A stretch of 64,000 bases of DNA. Origin: JABWBD01 sp040768665. Lineage in GTDB: Bacteria > Planctomycetota > Planctomycetia > Pirellulales > Thermoguttaceae. Where the stretch lies: assembly GCA_040768665.1 (NCBI GenBank), contig JAXGMN010000029.1, forward strand, positions 111,383-175,382, given 5' to 3'. A program made the position numbers and the translations under genes. This document shows positions 43,959 through 51,054 of the stretch, piece after piece. How positions within the stretch are numbered: position 1 is the stretch's first letter; the number at the start of each line of letters is the position of its first letter. The notes below the pieces were generated by a model, which was not told the origin of the DNA, searched no databases, and saw only the letters and a list, made by a program, of their open reading frames with translations.

Positions 43959-45157
43959 CCGATCGCCACGATCTCAAACCGTTCGGCCGCCGGGAGTTCC
44001 TCGCCGGGGCAGCCGCTTCCACAGTCGTCCTGCTCAATCCCGAGTTGGTCCGCGGCGCAGCGGCCAACTCGGCGGTCGAACTGGGCATGATCGGCTGCGG
44101 AGGCCGCGGCCGCTGGATCGCCGACTTGTTCCAGAAGTCGGGCAAGTACCGCTTCATCGCCTGTGCCGACTACTTTCAGGATCGGGTCGATGGGTTCGGC
44201 GAAAAGTTCGGCGTCGAGAGCTCACGACGGCACACCGGACTGTCCGGCTACAAAAAGCTGCTCGACAGCAAGCTCGACGCCGTGGTGATTGAAACGCCCC
44301 CCGGGTTCCACCCCGAGCAGGCCGCCGCGGCGGTCGATGCCGGCAAACACGTGTTCCTGGCGAAGCCGATCGCGGTCGACGCCCCGGGATGTCTCTCGAT
44401 CGGCCAGTCGGGGCGCAAAGCGACGCAGAAGAAACTCGTGTTCCTCGTTGATTTCCAGACCCGCGCCAACGCGATCTACCGCGAAGCGGTTCGCCGCGTC
44501 CACGACGGCGCGATCGGCAAGCTCGTCTGTGCCGAGGCGGAGTATCCCTGGGCGGGCTGTCCCCACGGGACGCCCGAAGGGCCGGAAGACAGGCTCCGCC
44601 GCTGGTATACCGTCTTGCCGCTTTCCGGCGATGTCATCGTGGAGCAGGACATCCACGCCCTGGACGTCGCCACCTGGATTCTCGACAAGGACCCGGTGCG
44701 GGCGTTCGGCACCGGCGGACGAAAGATCCGCACGGATGGCGACATTTGGGACCATTTCAGCGTCACCTACTGGTTCCCCGAAGACGTCGTGCTCACCTTC
44801 ACTTCCATCAAGTGTGTTCCGGGCATTCCCGATGCCATCCGCTGCCGGGCCTACGGAGACCAGGGAATGATCGACACCGACTACTTCGGAAGTGTCTCGA
44901 TCCGCGGCAAGAAGCCCTACGAGGGCGGCGCCATGCAAAACCTCTACACCGAGGGAGCGGTGAATAATATCGAAGAGTTCCACCGCGCCGTAACCCAGGG
45001 CGACTATGCCAACCCGACCGTTGCTCCCTCGGTCCGATCCAACCTGACGAGCGTGCTGGGCCGCACGGCCGCCTACCAGGGCCGTGAAGTGGCCTGGGAC
45101 CGGATGATCGAGGCCGGCGAACAGCTTTCTTTCGACACCTCGGGATTGAAGCGCTGA
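43955..45157 (+). CDS. Tat-exported Gfo/Idh/MocA oxidoreductase coupled to cytochrome genes
   Basis: A 400-residue protein whose ATG overlaps the upstream stop (ATGA), with TTGGAG as ribosome site. A Tat signal FGRREFLAGAAASTVVLL is followed by the Rossmann motif MIGCGGRGRW (45-54). The family's usual EKP is AKP here (136-138), while EQDIHALDVATW keeps His234 and Asp237 of the active-site region. Export plus the overlap with two cytochrome proteins suggests that electrons from sugar oxidation pass, via a bound NAD(P), to the membrane hemes. This link is inferred from gene order only. Confidence 0.88.
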   Translation: MTDRHDLKPFGRREFLAGAAASTVVLLNPELVRGAAANSAVELGMIGCGGRGRWIADLFQKSGKYRFIACADYFQDRVDGFGEKFGVESSRRHTGLSGYKKLLDSKLDAVVIETPPGFHPEQAAAAVDAGKHVFLAKPIAVDAPGCLSIGQSGRKATQKKLVFLVDFQTRANAIYREAVRRVHDGAIGKLVCAEAEYPWAGCPHGTPEGPEDRLRRWYTVLPLSGDVIVEQDIHALDVATWILDKDPVRAFGTGGRKIRTDGDIWDHFSVTYWFPEDVVLTFTSIKCVPGIPDAIRCRAYGDQGMIDTDYFGSVSIRGKKPYEGGAMQNLYTEGAVNNIEEFHRAVTQGDYANPTVAPSVRSNLTSVLGRTAAYQGREVAWDRMIEAGEQLSFDTSGLKR

Positions 45158-45241
45158 GCGACGGAAGCAGCCGTGCGTCGTTTTGGCAGTCGCCCTCTTC
45201 GGATCGGAAGAGCATGCCAACCTGGCGATGCCCACGCTAAC

Positions 45242-45363
45242 GTAACTGTTCACGGGGCGGAAGAGGGGGACAGGTCCATGTTTTCGGCTACCGTCTCTAG
45301 AGCCAAAACGCGTCGAGTGGCCGAAAAATGGACCAGTCCCCGGCCGTGGGCGTGAACAGTTAC
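45242..45363 (-). mobile_element. Subtype A miniature element, intact ends
   Basis: 122 bp, with ends GTAACTGTTCACGGGGCG and CGTGGGCGTGAACAGTTAC. The terminal C-to-T change is matched by a compensating change at the other end (GTAACTGTT/AACAGTTAC). The core is GGGGGACAGGTCCATG ... AATGGACCAGTCCCC. No clear flanking duplication. It is 84 bp after the oxidoreductase stop. Confidence 0.88.
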
Positions 45364-45460
45364 ATGCCAATATTGGGGGTAGCCGAAATCCCGGCGTCGC
45401 CGAATAGTTACTCACGAGCTGCTGATTGTCAGCGGCTGAAGTGCAACAGGCGATCAGCCG

Positions 45461-45560
45461 GGCTGCTATCCATCAAAACCATCGGGGACTGGCTCATTTT
45501 GCGGAGTCTTCGGAGCAAAATGTGCCTGTCCCCCTCTCCTCGAGGTTTTGGATAGGCTCT
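45461..45560. repeat. Subtype B palindromic element
   Basis: GGCTGCTATCCATCAAAACC at the left and GGTTTTGGATAGGCTCT at the right are imperfect inverted ends. The core GGGGACTGGCTCATTTTGC / GCAAAATGTGCCTGTCCCC is as in the other B copies. Confidence 0.78.
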
Positions 45561-45585
45561 AAGCTAAGCAAACGGGGCAACTGTC

Positions 45586-46290
45586 GTGTCGATCCTTAAT
45601 GGCGTCGCGGAGCGGGTCCGCGAACCGGAAGTGATGGACGATCCGTCGCTCGATGCGGATCGGCATCGCCATGCGCTGGACGGGATCGCGCGGCTGAACT
45701 CGCTCAGCCGGGCCGTAGCGCCCCTTTGGCGTTCCATTTCCGAACTGCCGCATGATCGTCCCCTACGGATCCTCGACGTTGCCACGGGATCCGGCGATGT
45801 TCCCCTCGGACTTTGCCAGCGTGCGCGGCGGGCAGGTCGAAACGTGGAGATCTGGGGAGTGGATGTCAGCCCGGTGGCAGTCCAGTCGGCAAGGGATCGG
45901 GCAGAGCGCGCCGGGGCGCCCATCCGTTTCGAAATCCTCGACGCCGTCAGCGAAGCCTTGCCCGGCGACTTCGACGTCGTCTGCTGCTCGCTCTTCCTGC
46001 ACCAGCTCGAGCCGGACGAAGTCGTCCTGCTGCTGGGCAAAATGCGGCGCGCCGCATTGCAGCGTGTCCTGGTGAGCGATCTGCTGCGAAGCCGGCGCGG
46101 CCTGCTGTTGACCTGGCTTGCAACGCGCCTCTTCACCCGCTCCGAGGTGGCCAGGATCGATGGGCTCCGTTCGGTGCGGGCGGCGTTTACGATCGACGAA
46201 CTCGGCCGGCTGGTCCGCCGGGCCGGCATGGAAAGAGCGTCGTTGAAACCGGTGTGGCCGTGCCGGGTGTTTCTGTCCTGGAGTCGATGA
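45586..46290 (+). CDS. Class I SAM methyltransferase of the PKS operon
   Basis: A 234-residue protein; GTG at 45586 (ATG at 45634 is an alternative). The SAM-binding motif ILDVATGSGDVPLGLC is near residue 63, with the acidic IWGVDVSP after it and VVCCSLFLHQLEPDEV as the post-II region. First gene of a tight four-gene set: its stop overlaps the next start (ATGATG). In type III PKS operons such enzymes O- or C-methylate the phenolic product; the target here is unknown. Confidence 0.85.
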   Translation: MSILNGVAERVREPEVMDDPSLDADRHRHALDGIARLNSLSRAVAPLWRSISELPHDRPLRILDVATGSGDVPLGLCQRARRAGRNVEIWGVDVSPVAVQSARDRAERAGAPIRFEILDAVSEALPGDFDVVCCSLFLHQLEPDEVVLLLGKMRRAALQRVLVSDLLRSRRGLLLTWLATRLFTRSEVARIDGLRSVRAAFTIDELGRLVRRAGMERASLKPVWPCRVFLSWSR

Positions 46291-47510
46291 TGCGAGTCGA
46301 GCAGTTGCCCCAAACCTGCCGGGCAGCTTTGTCGCCGGACGAGGCCGCGCGGCGGACCTGGGATCTCCTGATTGCCGGCGCAGGCCCCGCGGGTGCAGTC
46401 ACTGCGATCCAGGCGGCACGCCGCGGAGCCGCCGTACTGTTGGTGGAAAAGGCGCCCTGGCCGCGCTGGAAGGTCTGTGGATGCAGCCTCAACCGGGCGG
46501 CGCTGGAGACCTTGGCGGCAGTCGGGCTGGAGGATCTCCCGTGGCGGTGCGGCGCGCGACGCCTGGATCGCATGCACTTATGGGTCGACGGCTGTGCGGC
46601 GGAGTTGCAACTGCCCGGCGGAGCGGCCCTGTCGCGCGCGGCCTTCGACGCCGCCCTGGTCGAAGAAGCCGCCGGCAGTGGAGTGTCCTTCTTGTCCGAA
46701 ACCGAGGCCGTGTTGTTGCCCGAGGTCGGCCAGACCCGGCGTGTGGAACTCCGCGGCATGAGCGAAAGCCGCGTCGTCGAGGCAAGGGTTGCCGTCGCGG
46801 CAGACGGACTCGCGGGACGTTTCCTGAAACACTTTCCCGATGCCGACCCGATCGTGGCGCCCGGCGCGCCGGTCGGTGCGGCGGCAACGGTCGATGTTGC
46901 CCAGAGCAGCTTTGCGCCCGGGGTGATCTACATGGCTTCCAGCCCCGCGGGCTATGTCGGCGCTCTGCGCCAGGAAGACGGCCGGGTAGCCGTGGCCGCC
47001 GCCGTCGAACCCCAGCGGCTCCGCCAGGCACGCAGCCTCGGCCGGCTCGCCGAGGAGGTCTTCTCCGCGTGCCGTCTGCCCCATGCGGAGATGCTCGGGC
47101 AGGCTCAGTGGCGAGGAACACCACCGCTGACGCGCTATCGGCGGCGCGTGGCGGCCGACCGGCTCTTCGTCGTCGGCGACGCTGCCGCCTACCTTCAGCC
47201 TTTTACCGGCGAGGGGATGTCGTGGGCGATGCAAATGGCGGTGCTCCTTGCACCCTTGGCTGTCGAATCCGCCCGCGACTGGAAGCCCGCGATCGGCGAC
47301 CGCTGGCAAGAACAGAACCGGCGTTTTCTGGCCGAGCGTCAACGGGTCTGCCGGTCCATCGTCGTGCTGCTGAAACGGCGGATGCTGGCGAGGGCGGCGG
47401 TCGTGGCAGTCGCGAAGATGCCTTGGCTGGCGAAGCCGTGGGTGCAAATGGTCAATACGCCTTCGCAACGCATACGAGCCCCGAGTGGAATGAACACGGA
47501 AAGACGGTAG
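46287..47510 (+). CDS. FAD-dependent oxidoreductase (geranylgeranyl-reductase/halogenase-like)
   Basis: A 407-residue flavoprotein. The dinucleotide motif LLIAGAGPAGAVTAIQAARR is near residue 28, followed by VEKAPWPRWKVCGCSLNRAA, typical of the geranylgeranyl-reductase/UbiH-like group, and the second FAD motif RLFVVGDAAAYLQPFTGEGM near residue 295. Start ATG 46287 overlaps the methyltransferase stop. Related enzymes in type III PKS operons are thought to hydroxylate or oxidise the aromatic ring or its tail. The cysteine pair CGC near the FAD region is as in the reductase group. Confidence 0.85.
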   Translation: MMRVEQLPQTCRAALSPDEAARRTWDLLIAGAGPAGAVTAIQAARRGAAVLLVEKAPWPRWKVCGCSLNRAALETLAAVGLEDLPWRCGARRLDRMHLWVDGCAAELQLPGGAALSRAAFDAALVEEAAGSGVSFLSETEAVLLPEVGQTRRVELRGMSESRVVEARVAVAADGLAGRFLKHFPDADPIVAPGAPVGAAATVDVAQSSFAPGVIYMASSPAGYVGALRQEDGRVAVAAAVEPQRLRQARSLGRLAEEVFSACRLPHAEMLGQAQWRGTPPLTRYRRRVAADRLFVVGDAAAYLQPFTGEGMSWAMQMAVLLAPLAVESARDWKPAIGDRWQEQNRRFLAERQRVCRSIVVLLKRRMLARAAVVAVAKMPWLAKPWVQMVNTPSQRIRAPSGMNTERR

Positions 47511-47515
47511 AAAGC

Positions 47516-48607
47516 ATGGGCCTTGTGATCGGCGGACTCGGAACCGCGCAGCCGCAGCGGTCGATTAAGCAGGAGGCGGCGGCGGAGATCGCCAGGTCGT
47601 TCCTGGCCGACGGCGATCAGAACGCTCGCGGCCTGGCGGCGTTGTTTCGGCGCACGCGGGTCCGCTCGCGAGGCAGCGTCTTGCTGGAGCCGTCGCAAGG
47701 CAATGGTCCGCGGCAGTCGTTCTACCGGCCCTCGACCGGTCCGGACGACCTTGGGCCGGCTACCGCAGAACGCATGGAACGCTATGCCGAAGCGGCCGTG
47801 CCCCTGGCCGAGGCGGCGGCCGTCGGCGCAATGGAAAGCGCCGGTGCCGCCCCCGGCGAAGTGACCCATCTGGTGACCGTGTCCTGCACCGGCTTCTTCG
47901 CGCCCGGCGTGGACATCGCCCTGGTCAAGCGACTTGGAATGCGGCCGACCGCGAGCCGGCTCCATATCGGTTTTATGGGATGCCACGGCGCGCTGAACGG
48001 GCTACAGGCCTGCCGGGCGATTGTCGAAGCGGACCGATCGGCCGTCGTGCTGCTCGCAGCAGTGGAACTTTGCAGCCTGCACTATCAATATGGCAATCAT
48101 CCGCAGAAGCTTGTCGCCAACGCTCTGTTCGCCGACGGTGCGGCGGCGCTCGTCGGCCGGTCGCACGATGGTGGAAACGGCGCATTGTGGCGCGTGACCG
48201 CAACCGGCTCGTACATCCTTCCCGACGCCGACGATGGAATGACCTGGCGGATCCGCGACCACGGTTTTGAGATGACCCTTTCCCCGCGTGTGCCGGAGCT
48301 CATTGCCGGACATCTGCGGACCTGGATCGAGCCCTGGCTGGCGGAAGCCGGATATGCCCTGGACCAGATCGGCTCCTGGGCGATTCATCCGGGCGGACCG
48401 CGGATCTTGACGAGCGTGGCCGAGGCCCTGGAGCTACCGCCGGAGGCCACCGAGACCTCGGCGGAGGTGCTCGCCGACCACGGCAATATGTCCTCGCCCA
48501 CCGTGCTCTTCGTGATCGACCGGCTCCAGCGGAAAAACGCTCCACGGCCCTGCGTGGCCATCGGCTTCGGTCCGGGACTGGTCGCGGAAGCGGCGCTGCT
48601 CGATTGA
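47516..48607 (+). CDS. Type III polyketide synthase (chalcone/stilbene synthase family)
   Basis: A 363-residue ketosynthase. The catalytic triad is intact: Cys124 in VSCTGFFAPGVD, His291 in AIHPGGPRIL and Asn324 in DHGNMSSPT. The C-terminal GFGPGLVAEAALL matches the family's GFGPG loop. Such bacterial enzymes extend fatty-acyl starters with malonyl-CoA to make alkylresorcinols or alkylpyrones. ATG at 47516 is 5 bp after the flavoprotein stop. The adjacent methyltransferases and flavoprotein would tailor the product. Planctomycete type III PKS genes have been associated with alkylresorcinols, which fits but is not proven for this copy. Confidence 0.93.
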   Translation: MGLVIGGLGTAQPQRSIKQEAAAEIARSFLADGDQNARGLAALFRRTRVRSRGSVLLEPSQGNGPRQSFYRPSTGPDDLGPATAERMERYAEAAVPLAEAAAVGAMESAGAAPGEVTHLVTVSCTGFFAPGVDIALVKRLGMRPTASRLHIGFMGCHGALNGLQACRAIVEADRSAVVLLAAVELCSLHYQYGNHPQKLVANALFADGAAALVGRSHDGGNGALWRVTATGSYILPDADDGMTWRIRDHGFEMTLSPRVPELIAGHLRTWIEPWLAEAGYALDQIGSWAIHPGGPRILTSVAEALELPPEATETSAEVLADHGNMSSPTVLFVIDRLQRKNAPRPCVAIGFGPGLVAEAALLD

Positions 48608-48623
48608 CAGGGAATGGACCGAG

Positions 48624-49409
48624 ATGAAGACATCCGACACCCGCCGTGCGATTGCAACTGCACCAGAGGACCGGCAGCAGCGCAGCCGCTTCTCCTTGCG
48701 ATTCCGTGATCACCTCGAACCGGACAGGAAGAAGCTCTACAATGAAGAGCTCTTCACGACGGTCGCTCCCCGCTACGACTTCATCACACGGGCCATGTCC
48801 CTCGGCCGCGACTGGGCATGGAAGCGCCGCCTGATCGACATGCTTCCGCACGAGGACGCGCCGTTCTGTGTCGATCTCGCCTGCGGCACCGGCGACGTGA
48901 GTCTCATGCTCACCGAGAAGTACCCGCGTGGAAGGGTGCTTGGCCTCGATCTGACCCGGCCGATGCTCGAGATCGCGCGCCGTCGTCGCATACCCGGTAA
49001 CTTGCGCTTCGAGCAGGGAGACATGTCCGCGACGGGCCTCGAGCCCGGTTCCGTCGACGTGGTGACCGGCAGCTACGCGTTGCGCAACGCACCGAGCCTG
49101 GCGACGGCGCTCGCGGAAGTGCATCGCATTCTTCGACCGGGCGGAATCGCCGCGTTTCTCGACTTCTCCAAGCCCGCGGCGCAGCCTGCCCAACTCCTGG
49201 AATACTGGATCCTGAAAAGCTGGGGAAGCATCTGGGGCTTGGCGCTTCACGGCAACGCCGAAGTCTACGCCTACATTGCAGAAAGCCTGCGCGTCTTTCC
49301 CGACCGGGCCGGACTGCGAGCCGCGGTCGCAGACGCGGGTTTTCAGGTCGTCGCCGCCCGGCAATTCTATTTCGGGGTGATGGAGATCCTCGTCTTTCTC
49401 AAGCGCTAG
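48624..49409 (+). CDS. UbiE/COQ5-like methyltransferase
   Basis: A 261-residue SAM methyltransferase. FTTVAPRYDFITRAMSLGRD is the UbiE-type N-terminal signature; VDLACGTGDVSLMLTEKY is motif I near residue 73 and VTGSYALRNAPSLATAL, EVHRILRPGG follow. UbiE normally methylates menaquinone/ubiquinone precursors. Placement 16 bp after the PKS gene suggests that here it methylates the phenolic lipid, making a quinone-like product; this is inference. It is not named ubiE because a quinone role is not shown. Last gene of the operon. Confidence 0.85.
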   Translation: MKTSDTRRAIATAPEDRQQRSRFSLRFRDHLEPDRKKLYNEELFTTVAPRYDFITRAMSLGRDWAWKRRLIDMLPHEDAPFCVDLACGTGDVSLMLTEKYPRGRVLGLDLTRPMLEIARRRRIPGNLRFEQGDMSATGLEPGSVDVVTGSYALRNAPSLATALAEVHRILRPGGIAAFLDFSKPAAQPAQLLEYWILKSWGSIWGLALHGNAEVYAYIAESLRVFPDRAGLRAAVADAGFQVVAARQFYFGVMEILVFLKR

Positions 49410-49430
49410 CCCGAGAGCCCTTCTCCACCG

Positions 49431-49479
49431 AACCCCTGCCGGTTTATCCGGCAGGTAAACGAGGTATCCTCAGCTAGCA
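49431..49479 (+). other. 3'-end stem-loop motif, copy 2
   Basis: CCTGCCGG-tttat-CCGGCAGG 8-bp stem then TAAACGAGGTATCCTCAGCT. The stem differs from copies 1 and 3 by paired changes on both arms while the tail is conserved. It starts 22 nt after the operon's last stop codon. Confidence 0.8.
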
Positions 49480-49525
49480 CCGCCCATGCAACGCTCGTCG
49501 TGCCCGCCACCCCTTCGAATCCAAC

Positions 49526-50308
49526 CTACAACCCGAACAACCGCTTCGCGTTCGCCGTCGTCTGCACCGCAAACTCCTCCAGCGCGACGCCGCGAAGATT
49601 CGCCAGGGCTTGCGCGGTCAGGACGATGTTGGCCGGCTCGTTCCGTTTCTGCTTGCCTCGCAGGGGCTGCGGAACGAGATAGGGGCTATCGGTCTCGATC
49701 AGGATCCGATCTTCCGGGATCCCTTTGGCAGCCTCGCGGAGCGATTGGAACTTCCTATTCGAATAGGTCACCGCGCCGGCAAAGCTCACATACAACCCCA
49801 GCGCAAGGCACTCCGCCGCAAACTCGGCGTCTTCACTGAACGAGTGGAGCACTCCGCGCAGCGTCGCCCGCGAGGCAGCCTCGCGGAGCATCGGCAGGAG
49901 GTCGGCCGCCGCCTCGCGGCAATGGAGGATGACCGGCAATTGCCGCCTGGCGGCCAGGTGCAGGTGTCGGTCGAAATAATCTTGTTGCACGTCGAACGGG
50001 GTGAAATCCCAATGGCGATCGAGCCCGGTCTCTCCCACCGCGACCGTGCGCGGGTGTTCGGCCATCTTCTCCACGCGCTCCCAATCGCCCGCGGTTGTCT
50101 CGCCACAGTAGTTGGGCTGGATCCCGACGGCCGCATAGACGTCCTCATTGGCCTCCGCGAGGTCTAAAACCGCCAAGCTGGAGGCGGCCGTAATGGCCGG
50201 ACAGATCAACGCAGCGACGCCCGCCTGCCGAGCTCGCATCAGGCAGTCCATCCGATCCGCGTCGAACTCTTCAACGTCGAGGTGAGCGTGCGTATCGATG
50301 TACGTCAT
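49526..50308 (-). CDS. tatD: TatD family metal-dependent DNase
   Basis: A 260-residue TIM-barrel hydrolase. The metal-binding IDTHAHLDVEEFDADR opens it, with VGETGLDRHWD, LPVILHCREA, GVLHSFSEDAE and LIETDSPYL providing the other conserved ligands of TatD nucleases (Mg-dependent 3'-5' exonuclease/AP endonuclease). Length is normal. Its ATG (50306-50308) directly abuts a 7-bp tandem repeat array, so its ribosome site lies within the repeat, which lacks a good Shine-Dalgarno. Confidence 0.92.
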   Translation of the reverse strand: MTYIDTHAHLDVEEFDADRMDCLMRARQAGVAALICPAITAASSLAVLDLAEANEDVYAAVGIQPNYCGETTAGDWERVEKMAEHPRTVAVGETGLDRHWDFTPFDVQQDYFDRHLHLAARRQLPVILHCREAAADLLPMLREAASRATLRGVLHSFSEDAEFAAECLALGLYVSFAGAVTYSNRKFQSLREAAKGIPEDRILIETDSPYLVPQPLRGKQKRNEPANIVLTAQALANLRGVALEEFAVQTTANAKRLFGL

Positions 50309-50375
50309 CAGTTGTCAGTTGTCAGTTGTCAGTTGTCAGTTGTCAGTTGTCAGTTGTCAGTTGTCAGTTGTCAGT
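50309..50375. repeat. 7-bp tandem repeat, about 9.5 units
   Basis: CAGTTGT repeated without interruption, followed by three GGTCATT-like units (to about 50398). It fills the space between the tatD start and the macrodomain gene stop. Confidence 0.97.
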
Positions 50376-50395
50376 CATTGGTCATTGGTCATTCG

Positions 50396-50932
50396 TCACT
50401 CCGACTCTTCAAGCGCCGCCGCAAACGCCCCATACGCTCCCTCGCCGAACAGCACGAAACGCACAAGCGGCGGCTCCCCATGCTCTTCGAGGAACGCAAT
50501 GACAGTTGCCAGTGCGGTGCGGGCGGCGAGATCCATAGGGTAGCCGTACGCCCCGGCGCTCAGCGCGGGAAAGGCGACGCTCCGACACCCGTGCTCCACC
50601 GCCAGTTCCAGGCTCCGGCGGTAGGCGCCGGCAAGCAACTCCGGTTCGCCGCGCTGGCCGCCACTCCAGACCGGCCCGACCGCGTGAATGACATACCGTG
50701 CGGAAAGCTTTCCGGCTCCGCTGATCACGGCGCCGCCGGTCGGGCAGCCGTCCGGATATTTGGCGTCGGTCTCCTTCTTGATGGTCTCCCCGCCCCGGCG
50801 GTGAATCGCTCCGTCGACCCCGCCCCCGCCCGCAAGCCGGCTATTGGCCGCGTTCACGATTGCATCGACTTCCTGGAGCGTGATGTCTCCCTGCACCAGT
50901 TCAATAATCTGGTCCTTAACGGATTTTTTCAT
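50396..50932 (-). CDS. Macrodomain protein (O-acetyl-ADP-ribose deacetylase-like)
   Basis: A 178-residue single-domain protein from the ATG at 50932, preceded by GGAGGG. IELVQGDITLQEVDAIVNAA, NSRLAGGGGVDGAIH and the C-terminal SVAFPALSAGAYGYP are the ADP-ribose-binding loops of YmdB-type macrodomains. These hydrolyse O-acetyl-ADP-ribose or ADP-ribosylated groups. It ends 20 bp before the repeat array at tatD and may share its transcript. Confidence 0.93.
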   Translation of the reverse strand: MKKSVKDQIIELVQGDITLQEVDAIVNAANSRLAGGGGVDGAIHRRGGETIKKETDAKYPDGCPTGGAVISGAGKLSARYVIHAVGPVWSGGQRGEPELLAGAYRRSLELAVEHGCRSVAFPALSAGAYGYPMDLAARTALATVIAFLEEHGEPPLVRFVLFGEGAYGAFAAALEESE

Positions 50933-51054
50933 CTTTCCACCCTCCGGAGGTGTTGCACTGCCCATGATCCAGCCAATTGTAGCGATTTTTCTTGGTCGCG
51001 GAGCCCTTCGTGCTAAACTTGTAGGTCACGCCCTCGAACTGCCGGAGAACACCG

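Larger units (their letters stand above)
45158..45585. other. Intergenic region holding two palindromic elements
   Basis: No gene. Contains the subtype A copy (45242-45363) and the subtype B copy (45461-45560). Confidence 0.6.

Noticed and set aside
46481..47515. In-frame upstream extension of the type III PKS
   Set aside because: The extra 345 codons overlap the flavoprotein gene and are Arg/Gly-rich; the family start (MGLVIGGLG) is at 47516.
49500..49525. tRNA-like TTCGAATCC string
   Set aside because: No acceptor stem or anticodon arm can be drawn around it.
50309..50398. CRISPR-like repeat array
   Set aside because: Units are 7 bp, contiguous and without spacers; no cas genes nearby.
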